From NCBI GenBank assembly GCA_016935665.1, contig JAFGQN010000152.1:1-36322 (forward strand): a stretch of 36,322 bases of DNA. The letters run 5' to 3'. The stretch is from Deltaproteobacteria bacterium (GTDB taxonomy: Bacteria > Myxococcota_A > Polyangia > JAAYKL01). Below are positions 16,304-24,675 of this stretch, piece after piece. Made by a program: the position numbers and the translations under genes. The notes beneath the pieces were generated by a model. That model had not been told where the DNA came from and did not search any database. It saw nothing but the letters and a program-made list of their open reading frames with translations. Within the stretch, counting starts at the first letter, position 1; every line of letters begins with the position of its first letter.

Positions 16304-17808
16304 AGTCATTATTACTGAGTATCAGCATTGCATTTTTGATTATATCCTGCTCGTCCGCCAAACCCATTCCGGTGGCGCCCCAGGTGGAAGGGACACAATC
16401 CGATGACGCCAAACCGGTACCAAAACCTCAGGCGGATGTGACAACCTGGCGAAAAATGCCCCCCGAGGTGGGACCCGCGCCAGAAGTGGTGATTCCGGTT
16501 TTCGAACAGACACAGCTGCCCAACGGATTGACAGTGATGGTGGTTCGGCGCGACAGTCTGCCTCTGGTGGACCTGTCGCTGGTTTTGGTAAGCGGCAGTG
16601 CGTCTGAGGAGATTCAAACCCAGGGAATTGCTGACTTAACCTACGAAATGATGCTGGAAGGAGCGGGGGACAGGGACGGCGTGGAATTGGCAGAAGCCTT
16701 TGCGGATCTGGGCAGCCAAATAGGCGTTTTGACCACTGAAGATGGCGCTGCGTTTGAAACAACGCTGCTGAAAAAGAATTTAAATGCCGGTCTTGATTTG
16801 CTGGCCGAGATTGTTATGCAACCCACGTTTAAAAAGAAAGATTTTTTACGCAAGCAAAAAGAGCGCATGGCGGATTTGCAAAGTCTCATGGGCAATCCCA
16901 AATACCTCAGTACCATCGCCACCCCCAAACGGATATACGGCGATTCCCATCCCTATGCCCATCCGGTCATGGGAATGCCAAAGGATGTGTCGGCATTTAA
17001 AAACAGACAACTCAAGGCATTTTATCAAACGCATGTATCGCCAAAGAATGCAGCATTGATATTCGCTGGAGATATTACACTGGATGAAGCGGTTGCGGCA
17101 TCGACAGCCCGGTTGGGCAAGTGGAAGTCCAGCGCAGGTGGCAAAAAAACATCCGCCCAAAACTCCAACGAAACGACTCGGAGGCCATTTTCTCTGGCCA
17201 TTGTCGCGAAACCCGGAATGAATCAAACCATCATTTCCGCCGGGGCAGCGACATTTCCCGCGGGACATCCGGATGAGTGGGCGCTTCGCGTTGCGGTTGA
17301 TGCGTTCGGCGGCATGTTTGGCAGTCGTCTCAACATGAATCTTCGCGAAGAAAAAGGATACACGTACGGGGCACGCGGTCATCTGGATACAATGTTTCTC
17401 GATGGCGCAGCGGTGATTTCCACATCGGTACAGGCAGACGTCACTGGCGCGGCGCTGACCGAAATCATTGCCGAACTCGACGGACTGAAGACGCGTCCCA
17501 TCACCGAGGCGGAATTTCACGCGGCCAAAGAGAACGTTTTAAAATCCGTATCCGGCTGGTTTGAAAGCGTTTCGGGATTGGGGCATGCGGCGCAATCGAT
17601 TTTTGAACGTCATCTGCCTGTAACCCGCTACACCGATATGGTGGCCGCCTACGAAAAACTGACGCTGAACGATGTTCGCCGGGCCGCTGCAACCTATCTG
17701 GAGCGCTCAGTCATGCAGGTGGTTCTGGTGGGAGACCCTTCCGTTATAAAAGAGCAGCTGGCACCACTTTCTCTGGGGACGCCAGAGGTACTGGAACTGG
17801 GACTTTAA
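16300..17808 (+). CDS. M16 family peptidase-like lipoprotein, non-zinc subunit
   Basis: This is a 502-aa M16 homologue with a lipobox signal (SIAFLIISC, Cys at residue 17), then a Pro-rich spacer and two M16 domains. Where the active chain has HxxEH this one reads GIADLTYEMMLEG, so the zinc-binding histidines are missing. It keeps the C-terminal-domain pair R349 and Y354/Y356 in LREEKGYTYGARG, which in two-chain M16 peptidases sits in the inactive partner and completes the active site. It starts in the four-base overlap with the catalytic gene. Its TAA overlaps, tail to tail, the stop of the minus-strand gene at 17805. The predicted complex would be tethered to the envelope through this lipid anchor. 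Confidence 0.9.
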   Translation: MKSLLLSISIAFLIISCSSAKPIPVAPQVEGTQSDDAKPVPKPQADVTTWRKMPPEVGPAPEVVIPVFEQTQLPNGLTVMVVRRDSLPLVDLSLVLVSGSASEEIQTQGIADLTYEMMLEGAGDRDGVELAEAFADLGSQIGVLTTEDGAAFETTLLKKNLNAGLDLLAEIVMQPTFKKKDFLRKQKERMADLQSLMGNPKYLSTIATPKRIYGDSHPYAHPVMGMPKDVSAFKNRQLKAFYQTHVSPKNAALIFAGDITLDEAVAASTARLGKWKSSAGGKKTSAQNSNETTRRPFSLAIVAKPGMNQTIISAGAATFPAGHPDEWALRVAVDAFGGMFGSRLNMNLREEKGYTYGARGHLDTMFLDGAAVISTSVQADVTGAALTEIIAELDGLKTRPITEAEFHAAKENVLKSVSGWFESVSGLGHAAQSIFERHLPVTRYTDMVAAYEKLTLNDVRRAAATYLERSVMQVVLVGDPSVIKEQLAPLSLGTPEVLELGL

Positions 17809-18554
17809 AAGGCTTTTTCCAGGGGGAGATCAAGCTTGTTTTTAGACAGCCCGGTCCACCATGATACGGAGAGTCCAATAAAAATGGAATACACAGAGGT
17901 GGTATCCGCAGGGCCCAGATACACTCCGGCCATCGGCGTCAGCGCCAGACCACCGCTTTTGAGTGGATCTTTGCGACTGCCAGGGAAAAAGTCATATTGC
18001 ACAGTGAGGCCATATGTGGCGCCAAACCGGCCAATCACTTCCGCCATACCGCTTTTTTGCCGTGTGAAATCTGCGAATCCCATCCCCGCCTGAACGCCAA
18101 ACGCCCAAAATCGTGTGGGTTTCAATGTGGCTTCCACACCAAAGTGACCGTGAATCAGGCGTAAATCATTGCCCTTTGCCACGCTGACACCGCCCGCCAG
18201 ACCCAAATCCAGCCAGCGGGTCAATGCTTCGCCCATGCGGAGTTGTCCCCCTCCCGACGGCCATGGTCCAAAGTTTTGCTTCGAATCCACGAACACCAGT
18301 TCAAAAGCGGGCGTCAGGGAAAAGTAATACCCCTGTTTCAACGCCGGTTTTTCGAGTGTCTCGGCCGCCGCGATTGCGGGCAACAGTAACATCACCAGCA
18401 GAACTGCCACCATTGCAGATGCCGTGCCTTCATGACCCTGGGATACCTCGTCATGGCTCACGGTTCGACTACGGCGGGAATCGTTCGTTTCAATTTTGGG
18501 GCCCCATGCGACGTCCTTCGGTTCGAAAACGGGTCTATATTGAATTCGTCTCAT
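17805..18554 (-). CDS. Probable outer-membrane beta-barrel protein, last gene of the TonB operon
   Basis: This is a 249-aa protein. Its body after residue ~65 is a run of alternating short strands (GYYFSLTPAFELVFVD, WLDLGLAGGVSVAKG, FWAFGVQAGMGFADF, YSIFIGLSVSWWTG) ending in KAF, consistent with a small outer-membrane barrel. The start at 18554 overlaps the TonB-receptor stop as TGATG, with GGAG nine to ten bases upstream. This gives an unusually long charged leader of ~47 residues before the hydrophobic signal MVAVLLVMLLLPAIAAA. The true start could instead be Met48 at 18413, although that lacks a good binding site. No specific family is recognised. Position suggests an accessory to the receptor. 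Confidence 0.65.
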   Translation of the reverse strand: MRRIQYRPVFEPKDVAWGPKIETNDSRRSRTVSHDEVSQGHEGTASAMVAVLLVMLLLPAIAAAETLEKPALKQGYYFSLTPAFELVFVDSKQNFGPWPSGGGQLRMGEALTRWLDLGLAGGVSVAKGNDLRLIHGHFGVEATLKPTRFWAFGVQAGMGFADFTRQKSGMAEVIGRFGATYGLTVQYDFFPGSRKDPLKSGGLALTPMAGVYLGPADTTSVYSIFIGLSVSWWTGLSKNKLDLPLEKAF

Positions 18555-21286
18555 CAGAATTCTCCTTTCACGCCAATCACCGGGAGAATAGGCAATCCCT
18601 GCCTCGGGCGACGCTCTGAGGAATCGTAGTTGTACTGGTAGCCGCTCACATTGGGGCTGTTGTAAATATTCTGCACATCGAGATAGGCTGTAAGTATCCA
18701 TCGATCATATATCCAGCGTTTATCGAGACGTAAGTCCGCCTGGTGGAACGTGGGCAGACGTTCGGAGTTGGGTTTGCCATACCTGGGCTCGTAGTAACTG
18801 TCATCCACCGAGTACACCGCGCCCAGACGGGGCGTGGATGGAGAACCGGTCACAATGCGCCAGCGGAACCCCAGCGTCCAGTTTTTGGGCAGGCTGTACG
18901 ACCCGAGCAGCGTCAGGATGTGGGTCTGATCATAGTCGAATCGCCGCCATTCGGTGTCGCCCACATCTTTACGCATAGCTTTGGACAATGTGTAGCTAAT
19001 CCAGCCATTAAAGTTGTTGGCGAACTCGTGCTTCAGCATGACCTCGAGTCCGTATACGCGGCCTTTGCCGCCATTGACATAGTTAACAGGGGACGGGGTG
19101 CCGTCCTGCGCCACGGTGGCATCGGTGCGGCTGACCAGATCATCCATTTCCTTGTAAAAACCGGTCACATCCAGGGTGAGGTATTCCAGCGGGGAATACT
19201 CAAATCCCACCGAGTAGTGCATGGCTTTTTCCAGACCCAAATCCGGATTCCCAAACACTTTGTCGGTTTCATCGAAGGTGGGCTCCTGATGATATGCGCC
19301 GATGCCGCCCTTGATGGTCCATTTGCGCGTAATGTCGAATCGGGAGTTCAACCGGGGCGCCAGGGAGGATTGCCCCACCCTGGAAAAATAATCGAATCGA
19401 ATTCCAGGAACAATGGTCCAGCGGTCGAAGAATCGTGTCTCCAGCTGAGCAAAAGTGCCTACCGAGTGATTGGCGGCGTTGGTACTCTCGGTGTACAGGA
19501 TGTTGCTCAAATCAGGCCGTCCGCCCGCTTCGCCTTCCTTGCCGATTTCCGGAAATTTGATGCGTGCATCGGCAATGCTGTACAGGTAGTCCACCCCGGC
19601 AGCGATACGCACGTTGTCACTGATCCCTACTGAAAACTTGTCGTAGATTTGCGCCACATACGTATTCAGGTCCAGGTAAATCTGATCCCCCAGACCCACA
19701 AAAACTTTATTTCTGCCCGCCGAGGTTTTGAACACATTATTGAACCCGCTCGAAGGTGTGTAGCGATGCTCAAGCACCGTGCGGTAAAATGACGTGGACG
19801 TAGTGCCGCTGGTGGCAGTCAGATCCGGACTGAATTCAGCGGGATTGTCAAACAGCAGTTTCAGTTCGTCATCTGACCCGAAAAAAAATCCGGTAAACTC
19901 ATTGTCTTTGTTGGGACGGTAATTCCCCAGCAACTGATAGTCGTAGTATCTGGGCGCAGTGATGAGATTCACGGATGCATCGTCCGGAACCACGGCATTG
20001 ATGATTCCATCAATGTAACTGCGCCGAAACGCCGCTGCTACAGCCGCTTTCTTACCGATGGGCGCTTCCAGATATACCCCCGAGTCGGCCAGATTGACAT
20101 CCACGTAGCCGCCAATTTTCTGCGGTCGCAACCGTTTCAGTCTCACGTCCACCACACCGCCGGTGGCGCGACCGAATTCCGACGAAAAGTTCCCTGGATA
20201 AAAATCGAGTCCATCCAGCATTCCCAGCGGAATCACGCTGCGCAAACCGCCAAAGTGGTAAATAATGGGAACTTCGACGCCATCCACAAACACCTGTGTA
20301 TCTTCGGGAGAAGAACCGCGCACCACAATGTTGCCTGCTGCGGCGGTGGTTCGGGCAACACCGGGCAGGTTTTTAACCACCGTGAGAACATCCCCAAATG
20401 TGCCGGGGACACGCTCAATCACTTCGGTTTTAAGGGACTTGCGCGAGATTTCCTTGCGCAGTTTTTCACCCTCCACCAGTACGTCGTACGGGTTGTACTC
20501 GCTGCGTTCCACATAGTAGGTGGCCTCGGTCAGTTCGTTCTCGCGGACGTCGTCCCGGGTGCGCAGCGGAAAATACCCTTCCGGTTCCGAAAGCAACATC
20601 CATGTACCGGGCTTGAGATTGTAAAATTCAAATTTACCGTCCGCATCTGTAATGGCTTCATATCCCACCGCCAGATTGCCCATGCCCTTAAAAATAGTCA
20701 CCGTCACACCCACAAGTGGCAGTCTCGTGCCGCGCTCTCTCAGTGTTCCCTTGAAGTTGAGAATGCGTTCCACCTCTTTATCTTCTGCCGGGGCGTTTTG
20801 CACCGTTGAACCGTCATTGTTGGCGTCGGTGTCCATTGTAACCCCCGGGGGCTCAGTTTTTTCGGCCAGCTGGAACACCGTGCGGTAGGTAATGCGCACC
20901 GGAATGGGGAGCCCTCCCTGTGTGGCGGGTTCAAATTCAAACAGATTGGCCGCATCCACTGCCGCTTCGTCAAATCCGTAACCAGCGGGGCTGGCGGGGA
21001 CGACGACCTGGACCCCTTCCACCATGCCTGTCTCATCAATGTCAATCTCCAGAATCACTTCCGACGTGATGCGTTCTTCCAGAGCGCGTGGCGGATATTC
21101 TGCCGGCACTTCCTGTTTTAGAATCGGCGGGACAACCTCCTGGGGCGCTTCGTCACTCGCAGGCGACGCGTCTGTTTGCGCCGATGCGCCATCATCTGTT
21201 TGCGCGCTCACCGACGCCGCCGCCAAAGGGACAATGCCCAATACGTATGCCGCCAATACTACTGCAATCCAGTTATTCCGCATCAT
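18554..21286 (-). CDS. TonB-dependent receptor with N-terminal TonB-C-like and carboxypeptidase-regulatory-like domains
   Basis: This is a 910-aa outer-membrane receptor. Domain order: signal peptide (VVLAAYVLGIVPLAAASVSA); an extra TonB-C-terminal-like domain around 55-145 (QEVPAEYPPRALEERI, VILEIDIDETGMVEGV, AAVDAANLFEFEPA); a carboxypeptidase-regulatory-like beta-sandwich around 175-250 (VGVTVTIFKG, DADGKFEFYNLKPG); the plug around 280-385 (GDVLTVVKNLPGV, IVVRGSSPEDTQVFVDG); then the 22-stranded barrel ending GVKGEF. The ATG at 21286 overlaps the lipoprotein stop (TGATG) behind GAGGAG. This architecture is common in Myxococcota. The substrate cannot be read from the sequence: siderophores, cobalamin, glycans or peptides are all possible, and the regulator upstream makes a cobamide worth testing. 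Confidence 0.93.
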   Translation of the reverse strand: MMRNNWIAVVLAAYVLGIVPLAAASVSAQTDDGASAQTDASPASDEAPQEVVPPILKQEVPAEYPPRALEERITSEVILEIDIDETGMVEGVQVVVPASPAGYGFDEAAVDAANLFEFEPATQGGLPIPVRITYRTVFQLAEKTEPPGVTMDTDANNDGSTVQNAPAEDKEVERILNFKGTLRERGTRLPLVGVTVTIFKGMGNLAVGYEAITDADGKFEFYNLKPGTWMLLSEPEGYFPLRTRDDVRENELTEATYYVERSEYNPYDVLVEGEKLRKEISRKSLKTEVIERVPGTFGDVLTVVKNLPGVARTTAAAGNIVVRGSSPEDTQVFVDGVEVPIIYHFGGLRSVIPLGMLDGLDFYPGNFSSEFGRATGGVVDVRLKRLRPQKIGGYVDVNLADSGVYLEAPIGKKAAVAAAFRRSYIDGIINAVVPDDASVNLITAPRYYDYQLLGNYRPNKDNEFTGFFFGSDDELKLLFDNPAEFSPDLTATSGTTSTSFYRTVLEHRYTPSSGFNNVFKTSAGRNKVFVGLGDQIYLDLNTYVAQIYDKFSVGISDNVRIAAGVDYLYSIADARIKFPEIGKEGEAGGRPDLSNILYTESTNAANHSVGTFAQLETRFFDRWTIVPGIRFDYFSRVGQSSLAPRLNSRFDITRKWTIKGGIGAYHQEPTFDETDKVFGNPDLGLEKAMHYSVGFEYSPLEYLTLDVTGFYKEMDDLVSRTDATVAQDGTPSPVNYVNGGKGRVYGLEVMLKHEFANNFNGWISYTLSKAMRKDVGDTEWRRFDYDQTHILTLLGSYSLPKNWTLGFRWRIVTGSPSTPRLGAVYSVDDSYYEPRYGKPNSERLPTFHQADLRLDKRWIYDRWILTAYLDVQNIYNSPNVSGYQYNYDSSERRPRQGLPILPVIGVKGEF

Positions 21287-22335
21287 CAACGCTCCTCAAT
21301 CCGAATGGTGCGACTGGTCCACGACACGCCACCTCGACCGTCCTGCAACACCACATGAATTGTGGCTTTTCCGTTCACCTCGTCTGCGCGCGGCAGCCAC
21401 CACGTGTTAAGCATCAACTGTTCAAAAGGCGTTTTTGCGGGAATATAGCTGGTGCGTCCAAACTCCGTGTCTCCACCAGTGATGAACCAGGTGATAAACA
21501 GATTTTCGTATTTCATCACCGGTTCCCCTGTTTCGATGGCCAGGGTCTCGTAGGTTTCAGAGGCGGCCTTTGGCACTGTGACGCGCAAATCGATTCTGTC
21601 TTTGGGGGCAAAAGTCATTGGCGAGTCATTCACCAGTTCAACCAGGCCGTTTTCTATGCGTTGATACATCTGTTCCACTCCTGGATTCTGATTGGGCACG
21701 ATGTCGCTGTTTAAAATCAGGTTCATCTGCTTCACGGCTGTCATGGTCTGCTCTTTAGCAGTCACATCCAGGCGAATGGTGCTCACCAGTTTGCCTTCGC
21801 AATCGGGAAGAATCGGCAGTGTATCGCCCAGTTGATTCACCACCTGGTCGCACGCCAGCTGAAGCACGTCTTCACCAATAACGTACGGGAATGACGCGTT
21901 TGGCCCATTTCCAAGGTTAAACAGCGGCACGTCCGGGAGCAGCACGGTGGGCACACCCGTATTCTGCGATATAAGTGACAAAAGCATCTCTTCGGTCACG
22001 GGACACTCATGACCGTTGAGAGACGTTGTGGCAATAGGGCACCAACTCCACTTGTACTGGACGTCTTCACCGTCCGGCGCGTCCACCAGCGCATTGATTG
22101 TGCCGGTTTCGCCTGGGATTAGTTCCGCGGGTTCCACCTGTATGGCCAGAACCCTAAGCTTTGTCACATCTGTAAATTTTTCAAATTCCTCATTGCAGGC
22201 TGCGGTGATGAGCAGCATAAAAAGCCCAGCAATGGACAGCAGCCGATTCCCCTGGGCCTTTTGTGCCACACGAACCTTACCGCGCGATTCGTTATTATCT
22301 GCTTTACCGCCTGTGCGGGTGTGGTTGGTCAACAT
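21286..22335 (-). CDS. Unrecognised envelope lipoprotein of the TonB operon
   Basis: This is a 349-aa protein with a lipobox (LLSIAGLFMLLITAAC, Cys near residue 47) after a long polar leader. The start at 22335 is chosen because AGGAGG lies five bases upstream; the longer frame to 22356 lacks one. The mature part begins NEEFEKFTDVTKLRVLAIQVEPAEL and has beta-sandwich-like segments (GTINALVDAPDGEDVQYKWSW), resembling Ig-like or PKD-like folds seen in myxobacterial lipoproteins placed next to TonB receptors. The C-terminal part has another such module ending in VVLQDGRGGVSWTSRTIRI. No named family is assigned. Tight coupling to the receptor gene (TGATG) suggests a partner that caps or presents substrate at the outer membrane. 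Confidence 0.7.
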   Translation of the reverse strand: MLTNHTRTGGKADNNESRGKVRVAQKAQGNRLLSIAGLFMLLITAACNEEFEKFTDVTKLRVLAIQVEPAELIPGETGTINALVDAPDGEDVQYKWSWCPIATTSLNGHECPVTEEMLLSLISQNTGVPTVLLPDVPLFNLGNGPNASFPYVIGEDVLQLACDQVVNQLGDTLPILPDCEGKLVSTIRLDVTAKEQTMTAVKQMNLILNSDIVPNQNPGVEQMYQRIENGLVELVNDSPMTFAPKDRIDLRVTVPKAASETYETLAIETGEPVMKYENLFITWFITGGDTEFGRTSYIPAKTPFEQLMLNTWWLPRADEVNGKATIHVVLQDGRGGVSWTSRTIRIEER

Positions 22336-22366
22336 GTGAACCTCCTGTGGCGACATGCGTGTTTTG

Positions 22367-23350
22367 CTATGCGCCTTTCATTCGAAACCGGTACGTATAC
22401 TTAAGGTTGTATTCCACTGCCTCGCCGTCTCTTTGGGCTGGACTGTACAGTTCTTTTTTGGCGGCCTTCAGTGCGGCTTCATCAAACTCCCTGTATCCGG
22501 AGCTTTTCAGGATGCGCACCTTTTGCACCGCCCCCTTTTCGTCAATCACAATCAGAACCACCACATTCCCCTCAATGCCCCTGGACTTGAGTTCCGGTGG
22601 ATACGACAAGTCCGCCGATGAGAGCCGTTTGGGCCGCGTGAAATTGCTGGTGACTGTTGGAATGAACGTTGCTTTTCTGTTTACCGTCGCAGTACCATTG
22701 CCGCCTCCAGGGCCGGACAGCTTACCTTTGCTCAGTTTCTCAATCTTTTCTTTTGTTTGTACCGCCCCGGTGGCGCCCATGCGCGTATTGCCCACCGCGT
22801 AGGCGGGACCTGTGCCACCTGTCACGGTTGACGACATGGTGATGCCGACCACCGCGCGTTTCCGTGGTTGCGGTTCGGGCTCCTTTTCAGCGCGATTCAC
22901 CGGATCTGCTTTGGCCATGCGGATGCGTCGCGGTTTTATTTCCTTTGGTGGCGTCACTTCCGGCATGGGCTCCAGGGCCGCTGTTTCCTCGGGAATGTCC
23001 GCCTTCGCCTCCGCCTCGGGTTCCGGCTGTTTCTCCGGTCGTTTTTCCTGTGGCGGTTCGACCACGCGAAAAACCACCTTATCTTCGTTTGTTTGCACCT
23101 TCGTGTGCGCGCCAAACGACATGAGGATAAAGGTCAGGGTTCCATGAAACAGAATTGCTGCCAGCGCGAATCCGCCACCGCGCAACCAGGCTGGGACAGA
23201 CGCTGCAGATGGCTTTGAAACATCCGATTGAACCGGTTTCACCACTCGTGTGGCAAGACGCGCCCTGTTTTCATGTCTTTTATTCGCGCGTTTTTCCGCA
23301 TACGTTGCCACATGAGAATATGCATTTTGCGGGTTTGAATTAACTTTCAT
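22367..23350 (-). CDS. tonB: TonB-family energy transducer
   Basis: This is a 327-aa TonB homologue. A ~54-residue cytoplasmic extension is followed by the single transmembrane helix (GGGFALAAILFHGTLTFILMS). The periplasmic linker is rich in Pro, Glu and Lys (EKRPEKQPEPEAEAK, MPEVTPPKEIKPRR). The C-terminal TonB domain, from about 235, shows DLSYPPELKSRGIEGNVVV, IVIDEKGAVQKVRI and EFDEAALKAAKK. It couples the proton-motive force harvested by ExbB-ExbD to the outer-membrane receptor encoded downstream. GAGGAG precedes the ATG at 23350. Both intergenic gaps (30 and 31 bases) fit a single operon. This is clearly a dedicated rather than housekeeping copy, since its cognate receptor is in the same transcript. 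Confidence 0.93.
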   Translation of the reverse strand: MKVNSNPQNAYSHVATYAEKRANKRHENRARLATRVVKPVQSDVSKPSAASVPAWLRGGGFALAAILFHGTLTFILMSFGAHTKVQTNEDKVVFRVVEPPQEKRPEKQPEPEAEAKADIPEETAALEPMPEVTPPKEIKPRRIRMAKADPVNRAEKEPEPQPRKRAVVGITMSSTVTGGTGPAYAVGNTRMGATGAVQTKEKIEKLSKGKLSGPGGGNGTATVNRKATFIPTVTSNFTRPKRLSSADLSYPPELKSRGIEGNVVVLIVIDEKGAVQKVRILKSSGYREFDEAALKAAKKELYSPAQRDGEAVEYNLKYTYRFRMKGA

Positions 23351-23380
23351 CGCACAACTCTCCTCAGTGAGGAGACGCCC

Positions 23381-23803
23381 TTATTTTGACGCCAGTTGCT
23401 TTCGTTCAATGTTCAGTGCGAAACCGTTGACCCCCGCACCTTTCACCATGTCCACCACACCGATCACATCCCCATAGGGTAATCCTGTATCCGCAGAGAT
23501 GACGGCCTGTATTTTGGGGCTTTCCTTGACTCGACGTTCAATCACATCTCGCGCCCGTTCAAACGACATCTCCTGTCCGTCCACAAAGAGTTCTTTTTCA
23601 AGCGTGTACACAAGGTTTACTGTCGCAGTGACATCCGACCCTGCTGCTGCCGCTTTTGGTAAATCCACTTTTATAGCCGCTTTCACTATCGCTGTGGATG
23701 TCACCATGAATATAATCAGCAGTACCAGTACAATATCAACGAACGGAATAATGTTGATTTGAGCGATAACATCGTCATCTCTTTTTCCAATAGGTCCAGC
23801 CAT
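23381..23803 (-). CDS. exbD: ExbD/TolR-type biopolymer transport protein
   Basis: This is a 140-aa inner-membrane protein with one transmembrane helix (NIIPFVDIVLVLLIIFMVTS) carrying the functionally essential Asp (D23 from the chosen start), followed by a periplasmic domain (IKVDLPKAAAAGSDV and, near the end, PYGDVIGVVDMVKGAGV) typical of ExbD/TolR. I use the ATG at 23803 (MAGPIGK), with AAGGAG seven bases upstream and lying inside the end of exbB. The longer frame to 23833 would overlap exbB without a signal. Only one base separates the exbB stop from this start, so the subunits are coupled. Together with ExbB it forms the proton-driven motor for TonB. Confidence 0.94.
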   Translation of the reverse strand: MAGPIGKRDDDVIAQINIIPFVDIVLVLLIIFMVTSTAIVKAAIKVDLPKAAAAGSDVTATVNLVYTLEKELFVDGQEMSFERARDVIERRVKESPKIQAVISADTGLPYGDVIGVVDMVKGAGVNGFALNIERKQLASK

Positions 23804-23804
23804 C

Positions 23805-24473
23805 TTATCGCTCCTTTGTTGTTGCTGCTTCAACCGGGGCTGCCTTCAAATTTGCCGTCAACACAGATGCCAGCAGCCCAAGGTTCTCTGAAAACTTCTT
23901 CACTTTGGACTTGAATACGTTGAATGCGACCACTGCCGGGATTGCCACCAGCAATCCAACCGCCGTGGCGATAAGCGCTTCTGCAATTCCCGCCATCACA
24001 GAGGAACTGGCTTCAGACATATTCCCTGCAAGTTCATTGAATGCGCGGATGATTCCCAGCACGGTTCCAAACAATCCGATGAACGGTGCATTGGAGGCCA
24101 CCGTAGCCAGCACATTCAACCGTTTGTCGTACCGTGCCTGTTCCTTGCCGGTAGCTCCAGCCAGCAGATCTTCGACTGCCTCGGGTCCCAGCGCATGGCT
24201 TTTAAGTCCATACAGCACCACATTGGTTTCGAGGCTGTCATAACGGGACAGTAATTTGGCCGCAGCGTCGAAATCGCCACTGGTGAGTAAGGTCGACAGT
24301 TCGTCTTTTAACTTGTCCACATCCACTGTGTGACGGCGGTAAAAAATAAAGCGTTCCATCATGATTGCCACCGATACGACCGAAAGACCGATTAGCAGCC
24401 AGAGCACCCATTCCGCCTGAAACACAGGCAATCCCAGCAAGGTGGCGATAATTCCGGTGGATTGTTCATGCAT
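23805..24473 (-). CDS. exbB: ExbB/TolQ-type (MotA/TolQ/ExbB) proton channel protein
   Basis: This is a 222-aa inner-membrane protein with the family's three helices: LWLLIGLSVVSVAIMMERFIF near the N-terminus, and the pair starting NAPFIGLFGTVLGIIRAFNEL and ALIATAVGLLVAIPAVVAFN. The motif GLFGTVLGI and the conserved Thr-rich third helix identify the family. The start at 24473 (MHEQS) is preceded by AGGGAGA. The longer frame to 24608 would translate through a stretch of inverted repeats and is rejected. This is the first gene of the six-gene TonB operon and is divergent from the B12-binding MerR regulator, separated by 246 bases of highly structured DNA. Confidence 0.94.
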   Translation of the reverse strand: MHEQSTGIIATLLGLPVFQAEWVLWLLIGLSVVSVAIMMERFIFYRRHTVDVDKLKDELSTLLTSGDFDAAAKLLSRYDSLETNVVLYGLKSHALGPEAVEDLLAGATGKEQARYDKRLNVLATVASNAPFIGLFGTVLGIIRAFNELAGNMSEASSSVMAGIAEALIATAVGLLVAIPAVVAFNVFKSKVKKFSENLGLLASVLTANLKAAPVEAATTKER

Positions 24474-24494
24474 TGTCTTGTTCTCCCTGTTGAG

Positions 24495-24565
24495 CCCTGC
24501 CACTGGCAGGGGATTCGCTGAATCCGTGTTCAAAAGCGATTCGACTCTTTTTCTGATCAAAAGAG
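24495..24565 (-). promoter_or_regulatory. Structured 5' leader of exbB with three consecutive hairpins
   Basis: There are three perfect inverted repeats in 71 bases. In the order read on the exbB transcript they are: CTCTTTT-N7-AAAAGAG (24565-24545), GGATTC-AGC-GAATCC (24525-24511) and CCCTGCC-AGT-GGCAGGG (24511-24495). The last lies about 21 bases before the start codon. Two have three-base loops. None has a U-run after it, so they are not simple terminators. They may form a leader RNA structure or act as protein-binding DNA dyads. Not a recognisable cobalamin riboswitch: I found no B12-box series on this strand. Confidence 0.5.
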
Positions 24566-24584
24566 CCTTATGCAATTGAATGAG

Positions 24585-24607
24585 TGTCACCAAATCATGC
24601 GGTGACA
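24585..24607. promoter_or_regulatory. Operator-like dyad TGTCACC-N9-GGTGACA
   Basis: A perfect seven-base dyad with a nine-base spacer lies between divergent exbB and the MerR/B12 regulator. A related TGACA occurs again in the regulator promoter at 24677-24681. MerR-type dimers bind such dyads; assignment to the neighbouring regulator is inference. Confidence 0.45.
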
Positions 24608-24675
24608 AATAAATGAGTAATCATTGAATAGATTATGGTCAAATAAAATGGAATAAAATTATTCAGTGATTATAT

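Noticed and set aside
18743-19633. 296-codon plus-strand frame opposite the TonB receptor
   Set aside because: Antisense shadow of a well-supported receptor barrel.
24495-24525. Cobalamin riboswitch (the opposite strand contains GCCACTG next to a hairpin)
   Set aside because: The motif is on the strand opposite to the exbB transcript, and the other conserved segments of the B12 riboswitch are not seen on either strand.
24473-24608. Longer ExbB start at 24608
   Set aside because: The added 45 residues run through the inverted repeats, do not resemble ExbB N-termini, and the ATG at 24473 has its own ribosome binding site.
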